Positions 4,756 through 9,549 of a DNA stretch of 9,549 nucleotides are shown here, in pieces. Below the pieces are notes generated by a model, which searched no databases, was not told the origin of the DNA, and was given only the letters and a program-made list of their open reading frames with translations. The DNA is taken from the NCBI GenBank assembly GCA_002394465.1, contig DGTU01000176.1, forward strand, positions 1 through 9,549, given 5' to 3'. The translations under genes and the position numbers were made by a program. This DNA is from Treponema sp. UBA4328. GTDB taxonomy: Bacteria; Spirochaetota; Spirochaetia; Treponematales; Treponemataceae. Within the stretch, counting starts at the first letter, position 1. Each line of letters opens with the position of its first letter.

Positions 4756-6000
4756 ATGAGAAGAGTAGTTGTAACAGGACTTGGATGTATTTCACCGCTG
4801 GGTAATTCGGTTGAGGAAACTTGGGCTGGAATTAAGGCCGGAAAATGTGGAATCAATACAATCACTCATTATGATAATACAAATTTTAAGGTAAAGTATG
4901 CTGCCGAAGTAAAGGACTTTGATGCTGCTAAATATATGGATGCTTCTGCAGCCCGCAAAATGGCACTTTACTGCAAGTACGCAGTTGCAGCTGCAAAAAT
5001 GTCCCTTGATGATTCTGGTCTCATGGGAAAATCTGACATTCTTGAAGATACTGCCGTTTATCTTGGTGTTGGAATCGGTGGTCTTGAAGTTACTGAAAGC
5101 ACGATGAAGGCTTATTTTGATTCAAATCAGACACGTATGCCTCCTATGACAATTCCTATGCTTATTCCGAATGAAGGTGCCGGTAACATTGCAATGGCAT
5201 TCGGTCTTCACGGTGCTACTCACACTGTTGCGACAGCCTGTGCTTCAGGAACTGATGCAATCGGAAATGCTTTTGATGAAATCCGTTCAGGACGCTACGA
5301 CGTAATTCTCGCAGGCGGCGCTGAATCTACACAGTGCGGTTATGCAAACCTCGGATTCAACATGCTTCATGCCCTTTCTTCAGGATTTGCTGATGATCCG
5401 ACAAAGGCAAGCCGTCCTTTTGACAAAAAACGCGACGGATTCATTATGGGTGAGGGTGCTACAATCCTCGTACTCGAAGAATATGAACATGCAAAGGCTC
5501 GCGGTGCAAAAATCTACGCTGAAGTTGCAGGCTACGGTGCTTCTTCTGACGGATATCACCTTACTGCACCAAATCCGGACGGAATCTGCGGTGCAAAGTG
5601 CATGACAATCGCAATGAAAGATGCAGGAGTTAAACCTGAGGAAGTTACATATTACAATGCACACGGAACTTCAACACACCTGAACGATTCAGGTGAGACA
5701 AAGATGCTTCACATTGCATTCGGCGATGCAGCACCTAAACTTCACATTTCTTCTACAAAATCAATGACAGGACACTGTCTTGGTAATGCAGGTTCACTTG
5801 AAGCAATGATCTGTGTAAAGGCAATTCAGGATTCATATATTCCTGCTACAATCAACCTTGATGAACCGGATGTTGAAGGCGGATGTGACCTTGATTACAC
5901 ACCGAACAAGGGACTTGATATGCCGGTTAATGTTGCAATGAGCGCAAACTTCGGTTTCGGCGGTCACAACGGCTGTCTCGTATTCAAAAAGGTACAGTAA
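4756..6000 (+). CDS. fabF: Beta-ketoacyl-ACP synthase II (KAS II)
   Basis: A 414-aa cytoplasmic condensing enzyme of type II fatty-acid synthesis. It joins malonyl-ACP to a growing acyl-ACP, releasing CO2. The N-terminus RRVVVTGLGCISPLGNSVEE is typical. Catalytic residues are all present: Cys162 (VATACASG), His303 (NAHGTST), Lys335 and His340 (STKSMTGH). The glycine-rich end, FGFGGHNG, is a common form of the FabF GFGGTN gate. Length equals the family norm (about 410-415). AGGAG (4743-4747) lies 8 nt before the ATG. fabZ follows 91 nt downstream, separated by a long inverted repeat, and the pair probably forms one operon. The dyad over the promoter suggests control by a lipid-linked or similar repressor. 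FabF rather than FabB is favoured by length and overall motif style. Confidence 0.95.
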   Translation: MRRVVVTGLGCISPLGNSVEETWAGIKAGKCGINTITHYDNTNFKVKYAAEVKDFDAAKYMDASAARKMALYCKYAVAAAKMSLDDSGLMGKSDILEDTAVYLGVGIGGLEVTESTMKAYFDSNQTRMPPMTIPMLIPNEGAGNIAMAFGLHGATHTVATACASGTDAIGNAFDEIRSGRYDVILAGGAESTQCGYANLGFNMLHALSSGFADDPTKASRPFDKKRDGFIMGEGATILVLEEYEHAKARGAKIYAEVAGYGASSDGYHLTAPNPDGICGAKCMTIAMKDAGVKPEEVTYYNAHGTSTHLNDSGETKMLHIAFGDAAPKLHISSTKSMTGHCLGNAGSLEAMICVKAIQDSYIPATINLDEPDVEGGCDLDYTPNKGLDMPVNVAMSANFGFGGHNGCLVFKKVQ

Positions 6001-6006
6001 TAATTA

Positions 6007-6069
6007 GACGCAGATGTACGCAGATATACGCGGATACTTTATCTGTGTTCATCTGCGTTTATCTGCGTC
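6007..6069. repeat. 63-bp inverted repeat made of 10-bp units, between fabF and fabZ
   Basis: Two 29-nt arms (6007-6035 and 6041-6069) around a 5-nt loop match at 23 of 29 positions, and 26 of 29 pair in RNA if G-U is allowed. Each arm is itself three tandem 10-bp units: ACGCAGATGT, ACGCAGATAT, ACGCGGATAC on the left, and ATCTGTGTTC, ATCTGCGTTT, ATCTGCGTCA on the right. Similar ACGCAGAT/ATCTGCGT strings are, to my recollection, a widespread dispersed repeat in unrelated bacterial genomes. In the mRNA it would form a long hairpin followed by a short T-run, possibly attenuating fabZ or protecting the fabF message. Confidence 0.85.
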
Positions 6070-6091
6070 AAACTTTTTACAGGAGAAAATT

Positions 6092-6523
6092 ATGGAAGCA
6101 TTTACAGATATTGAATCTTTGTTGCCACATCGCAAGCCTTTCCTTTTCGTTGACTCAATCGACAGTTATGATGATAAGGGATGCGTATGTCACCGCACTT
6201 TTACTGACGAGGATTTTTTCTTTAAGGGGCATTTCCCCGAATATCCTGTAGTTCCAGGAGTTATCCTTATTGAAACAATGGCTCAGGGTGGCGGTGCTGC
6301 CCTGTCGCTGCAGAAAAAATTTGATGAAGGAAGCCTTTTCTTCCTTGCTACCGTTAACAACGTAAAGTTCAAGCATCAGGTTCGTCCTGGTGACAAAGTC
6401 CGCATGGAAATTGAAAACAAGCGCTGTACAAAGAATATGGTAGTTCAGGCCGGAAAAGCCTACGTCGGCGAAACACTCTGCGCACAGGCTGAGTGGATGT
6501 GCCTTGTTGGCAAGGGTAATTAA
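6092..6523 (+). CDS. fabZ: 3-hydroxyacyl-ACP dehydratase FabZ
   Basis: A 143-aa hot-dog-fold dehydratase that removes water from 3-hydroxyacyl-ACP to give trans-2-enoyl-ACP in fatty-acid elongation; it acts in the cytoplasm, usually as a hexamer. The signature LLPHRKPFLFVDSI (about 10-23) is followed by the active-site GHFPEYPVVPGVILIETMAQ, with catalytic His47 and Glu61. Length is normal for the family (about 140-150). The ATG at 6092 is chosen because AGGAGA (6081-6086) lies 5 nt upstream and the FabZ fold starts there. The frame is open back to 6014, but that part translates the inverted repeat and is not protein. It is downstream of fabF on the same strand and is closed by a strong terminator. 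Confidence 0.94.
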   Translation: MEAFTDIESLLPHRKPFLFVDSIDSYDDKGCVCHRTFTDEDFFFKGHFPEYPVVPGVILIETMAQGGGAALSLQKKFDEGSLFFLATVNNVKFKHQVRPGDKVRMEIENKRCTKNMVVQAGKAYVGETLCAQAEWMCLVGKGN

Positions 6524-6546
6524 GTCCCGGGCTGAGTGGACGATAT

Positions 6547-6607
6547 AAAAACGGCTTCTGCCGGAGTGAAAACAGATAAACTGCACTCCGCCGGGGCCGT
6601 TTTTTTT
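6547..6607 (+). terminator. Strong intrinsic terminator after fabZ
   Basis: A two-part stem, outer AAAAACGGC (6547-6555) with GCCGTTTTT (6596-6604) and inner CGGAGTG with CACTCCG, ends in an eight-base T run (6600-6607). It separates the fatty-acid genes from the next unit. The A/T-symmetrical outer stem could also slow leftward transcription. Confidence 0.85.
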
Positions 6608-6643
6608 ATTAAGACGGGATGTTTTTCTGTCGAAATTTTAATT

Positions 6644-6955
6644 ATGGAACTTAAAGAAATTTGCCTTAAGATTTTTGATGCCGTTACAAAGGCCGCCGAA
6701 AACGCTGAAAGCCCTGTTGCAGAAATTTCTGTATGTACGGGAAGGGATTTCGGTTATTCTGATGACGAATTCGTTTCAGTGTTTTCAGAAGTAAAGTGGG
6801 ATTCTACTCTTTCTGCTGCGGACCTTATGGTCATTCATGATGAAAACATGACGGACTGCTGTGTCAAAATCGAAAAAATTACAGGATTTATCGATGAACC
6901 GGGAACGGAGAAGATATACAAAATATCAGATCAATCCGCTAAAATAAACTGCTGA
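6644..6955 (+). CDS. Unrecognised acidic 103-aa protein
   Basis: I do not recognise this protein. It has no signal peptide or membrane helix and is acidic (about twice as many Asp/Glu as Lys/Arg), with a helical N-terminus (MELKEICLKIFDAVTKAAEN) and five cysteines, one at the extreme C-terminus (KINC). It should be cytoplasmic. The ATG at 6644 is the first in-frame start after the fabZ terminator; the frame is open further back, but that part crosses the terminator. No clear Shine-Dalgarno precedes the ATG, and a TTTAAT that could be a -10 lies immediately before it, so a leaderless start is possible. Its TGA shares one base with the ATG of the giant secreted protein, which suggests translational coupling and a supporting role such as chaperone or regulator, an inference from position only. 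Confidence 0.6.
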   Translation: MELKEICLKIFDAVTKAAENAESPVAEISVCTGRDFGYSDDEFVSVFSEVKWDSTLSAADLMVIHDENMTDCCVKIEKITGFIDEPGTEKIYKISDQSAKINC

Positions 6956-9549
6956 TGTTTTTTAATTTTTTGAGGCGATTTAAAAATCAGTTTTTTTCTC
7001 ATTCAAGGCGCACTTCACTTATATGCGCTGGCTTTTTATTTTTTACAGCTTTTTCCTATGCACAGTCAGGTACCGGAAACGATTTTTACTGGCGCGGTGG
7101 AGCTGGCGATAATCTCTGGAGCAACGGAAATAACTGGGTAGACGGCTCAGGAAATACTTTTGTTGACCCGCCGGGAATGGCTGACGGGGATAACGTTTAT
7201 TTTGACCAGGTTCCTTCTGATGCAATTACAGACATGGAAACCTTCTCTGATGATCTGACCATTAATTTTCATAATACCTGCGGTGATGCAGTATTAATTT
7301 CCGGGGGTGAAGGTCAGGTTTCTACTTCCGTAATTAACGTAATCGAAGGCGAAATAAATTTTGAGAATATTAACACGGTTGCCGAACTTAATGTTTACGA
7401 TAATGCTTCATGTGACAGCAAATTTTCAGTGATAAGCGGGAATGTAAGTGTCGGTGACGGTGCAGTCCTTACGGTTTCCGGTGAACTTTTTGCCGGAGGA
7501 AACCTGACTGTAGAAGAGAACGGTTCGCTGTCAGCTTCTGCCATTTTTACCGTGAACGGTGCGACAGTTAATAACGGAGGAATTACCCTCGGAGCAAAGG
7601 GAAACTTCCTCGGAAATTATACTGCAGGTGCAGATTCTGAATTTACGGCATTCAGCGGAAATACGACTTTCTGGTCGGATGCAGATTTTTCTGCGATGAG
7701 CAGTACGAAATTTGAAAACAGTTCAGGTACAATTTATTTTGTAAGTGACGGGCATACGCTTAAAACCTGTTCAGGACAGGAATTTGCCGTTCTGATTGCA
7801 GGCGGAAACGTAACCCTTGATATAAGTGCCGGAAATATTTCTGCCGAAAGGCTTAACATGATTGTAGCCGGTTCAACGCTGAACATAAATAATTCATACG
7901 GACCTGACGGCTGCAACGGAACCAGTGTGCCGCTTTACCGGAGTTCAGATTTTACGGTGACAGTCAGCGGACAGAAAACCCTTTCCGTGACGGACAGAAT
8001 TGAACTGTCAAGGCTGAGCGGAACTTCAGGCGTAACCGGAACCCTTAAACTCAGCGGAAATTCTACCGTAGGCTGTGACGGGCTCTTTGATGTTCACAGC
8101 GGTGTTGCCGTAGATGTTGATGCAGGATGTACGCTGAATCTGGACGGCGGCTTTGTCAATTATAATGCCGGTAACGCGTACGGATACGCATTCAGGGTAA
8201 ACGGAACCGTAAACTTTAACGGTGACGTAAGTTTTTATTATACGAACCTCATTACCGGTGCTTCGGGTGAGGTAAATGCCGGAGCCCTTACATTTGAAAA
8301 TGATGCTTCAGCGGTTACAAATACGAATCCTGCCGTAACTGTTTTTTCACTTTCTGCCTCAGACAGTTCTTCGCTTGTCTATTCTGCAGGCACGATAAAT
8401 GCATCTTCAATTACTGTGCCCTCTTCAAATAATATATATAACACCGGTGCATTAAAACTTACGGGCGGTTCATCGCTTCTTTCTGCAGGTTCATACAAAG
8501 GTTCAGGCGGAACCATAAGCCTCGCAGGCGGAACTGTCAGACAGACGGCATCGGATACTTCAGTTTCTTCAGAATTTGATTCACTTGCTTCGACCGGAAA
8601 CCTTGAAATTAATGCAGGAAACGGAAGCCTTACGCTAAAGGCTTATACAGGTGACGTTGAACTGACAACGCGAGGAAACGTTATTTTTGACACGGATGCC
8701 GAACTTACATCAGCTTCCGTTGCTTCGGGTAAACTTACGTTCAATCCCGGGAAAAACCTTACTCTTTCAGGAAACCTGACGGCGACAGGAAATATAGACC
8801 TTGAAGGCGGACTTGTCTTTGATGCTGCTGCCGTTCTTACTGTTTCTGACATGGTCTCTTCAAAAATTACGGACCTGACTGTTATGAGTACGGGTGAAGT
8901 GACCCTGTCAAATGATATTGTAATCAGCGGTAATTTTACGAATGGCGGAACCATTGTCCCGGGAACCAGCAGCGTTACTTTTGCAGGAGACAATACTTCT
9001 GTAAGCGGAACTCAGGATGTAAGCCTTTATGATGTTGTATTTTCCGGTGCTGGAACTCAGATTAATGCTGCCCTTACTGTTTCAGGTACTGCTTATTTTT
9101 CTGCCGATACTGCTTTCAATGAAGCATTTACGGTTGAAAATTTCAGCTGTACGACAGGTGGAGTTAACCTTACGTTTGCAGCCGGAAAAAGTTTTACTGT
9201 AAACCAGTCTTTTGTCATCAGGGGAACCCATGCAGATAAAGTCGTACTTAAAAGTTCAGCCGACGGAAGTGCATGGAACCTTAATGTTCCGTCCGGAACT
9301 GACATTTCAACCGTAAGGTATGCACGGGTTACTGATTCAGTTTCAGCATATAATTCAATAATTGGCCGTGATTCAAGCGACGGCGGCGGAAACGTATTCT
9401 GGTTCTTCCCTGGTGAAACCTATACATGGACGGGAGATTCTTCTTCGCAGGGAGAAAAATGGGGTGATGCTGAAAACTGGAGTCCGAATACTATCCCTGG
9501 AACCGGAAGTATCGTCATCATTCCTGACGTTTCTGCCTCCGGAAAATCA
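6955..9549 (+). CDS. Giant secreted modular beta-rich protein (adhesin-like), cut by the window edge
   Basis: The frame is open for 865 codons to the right edge, with no stop. A long basic n-region (MFFNFLRRFKNQFFSHSRR), a hydrophobic core (SLICAGFLFFTAFSYA) and probable cleavage before Gln37 mark export; the sequence before Cys24 does not fit a lipobox. The mature part is rich in Gly, Ser, Thr, Asn and Val with short alternating strands, as in beta-solenoid autotransporter or haemagglutinin-like proteins. A tryptophan module (Trp46, Trp55, Trp61: YWRGGAGDNLWSNGNNW) opens it. A related module returns at 823-842 (YTWTG...WGDAENW), preceded by a linker with W774, TVRYARVTDS and GGGNVFWFF. This implies repeated units beyond the window. 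The ATG overlaps the previous stop (TGATG), and no independent ribosome site is evident. No translocator domain is visible yet, so the secretion route and host-binding role are unproven. Confidence 0.8.
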   Translation, partial: MFFNFLRRFKNQFFSHSRRTSLICAGFLFFTAFSYAQSGTGNDFYWRGGAGDNLWSNGNNWVDGSGNTFVDPPGMADGDNVYFDQVPSDAITDMETFSDDLTINFHNTCGDAVLISGGEGQVSTSVINVIEGEINFENINTVAELNVYDNASCDSKFSVISGNVSVGDGAVLTVSGELFAGGNLTVEENGSLSASAIFTVNGATVNNGGITLGAKGNFLGNYTAGADSEFTAFSGNTTFWSDADFSAMSSTKFENSSGTIYFVSDGHTLKTCSGQEFAVLIAGGNVTLDISAGNISAERLNMIVAGSTLNINNSYGPDGCNGTSVPLYRSSDFTVTVSGQKTLSVTDRIELSRLSGTSGVTGTLKLSGNSTVGCDGLFDVHSGVAVDVDAGCTLNLDGGFVNYNAGNAYGYAFRVNGTVNFNGDVSFYYTNLITGASGEVNAGALTFENDASAVTNTNPAVTVFSLSASDSSSLVYSAGTINASSITVPSSNNIYNTGALKLTGGSSLLSAGSYKGSGGTISLAGGTVRQTASDTSVSSEFDSLASTGNLEINAGNGSLTLKAYTGDVELTTRGNVIFDTDAELTSASVASGKLTFNPGKNLTLSGNLTATGNIDLEGGLVFDAAAVLTVSDMVSSKITDLTVMSTGEVTLSNDIVISGNFTNGGTIVPGTSSVTFAGDNTSVSGTQDVSLYDVVFSGAGTQINAALTVSGTAYFSADTAFNEAFTVENFSCTTGGVNLTFAAGKSFTVNQSFVIRGTHADKVVLKSSADGSAWNLNVPSGTDISTVRYARVTDSVSAYNSIIGRDSSDGGGNVFWFFPGETYTWTGDSSSQGEKWGDAENWSPNTIPGTGSIVIIPDVSASGKS

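Noticed and set aside
6014..6091. 26-residue N-terminal extension of FabZ
   Set aside because: It translates the inverted repeat. The family fold and a strong AGGAGA site both point to 6092.
6536..6643. N-terminal extension of the 103-aa protein
   Set aside because: The frame crosses the fabZ terminator hairpin and T-run.
7018..7026. Lipoprotein signal at Cys24 of the giant protein
   Set aside because: The residues before the Cys (S-L-I) do not fit a lipobox, and the hydrophobic core lies after the Cys.
8643..8993. 116-aa minus-strand ORF inside the giant gene
   Set aside because: It is a shadow of the repetitive Thr/Val/Ser-rich coding frame on the plus strand. The same applies to the other antisense ORFs across the giant, cyclase and fab genes.

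Overview
The window looks like a chromosomal segment from a spirochaete, most likely a host-associated Treponema. The reasons are a groEL with no groES upstream, small secreted FecR-type proteins beside a CHASE2-type class III adenylate cyclase, moderate GC with A/T-rich intergenic DNA, and a very large modular secreted beta-rich protein. The genus is inferred from gene content and protein style, not from a marker gene.

Layout. (1) 1-376, minus strand: the N-terminal 125 codons of GroEL, cut by the left edge. (2) 377-961: about 585 bases with no conventional gene. It carries a short groEL leader, then a compact minus-strand transcription unit: phased A-tracts, a sigma70-like promoter, about 205 nt with several stem-loops and two overlapping mini-ORFs, and an intrinsic terminator. 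Next come a GC-rich, dyad-containing island and a good plus-strand promoter. I read the minus-strand unit as an unidentified small RNA or small-peptide transcript; it is the best candidate here for something undescribed. (3) 962-4656: two tandem paralogous secreted FecR-like proteins (136 and 137 aa), an intrinsic terminator acting as a partial stop, and a 926-aa membrane adenylate cyclase. Together they look like an envelope-sensing cAMP module. (4) 4676-6607: a fatty-acid elongation unit, fabF then fabZ. It has a promoter whose -10 lies inside a perfect 8-bp dyad, a 63-bp inverted repeat built from 10-bp units between the two genes, and a strong terminator after fabZ. (5) 6644-9549: an unrecognised acidic 103-aa protein whose stop overlaps the start of a giant secreted protein by one base. 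The giant frame stays open for 865 codons to the right edge.

How it works together. The FecR proteins should lie outside the inner membrane, where the extracytoplasmic CHASE2 domain of the cyclase also sits, so they are plausible partners or ligands; cAMP would be made in the cytoplasm. FabF and FabZ catalyse condensation and dehydration in type II fatty-acid synthesis. The 103-aa protein and the giant protein are probably translationally coupled. No tRNA, rRNA, insertion sequence or CRISPR array was seen.
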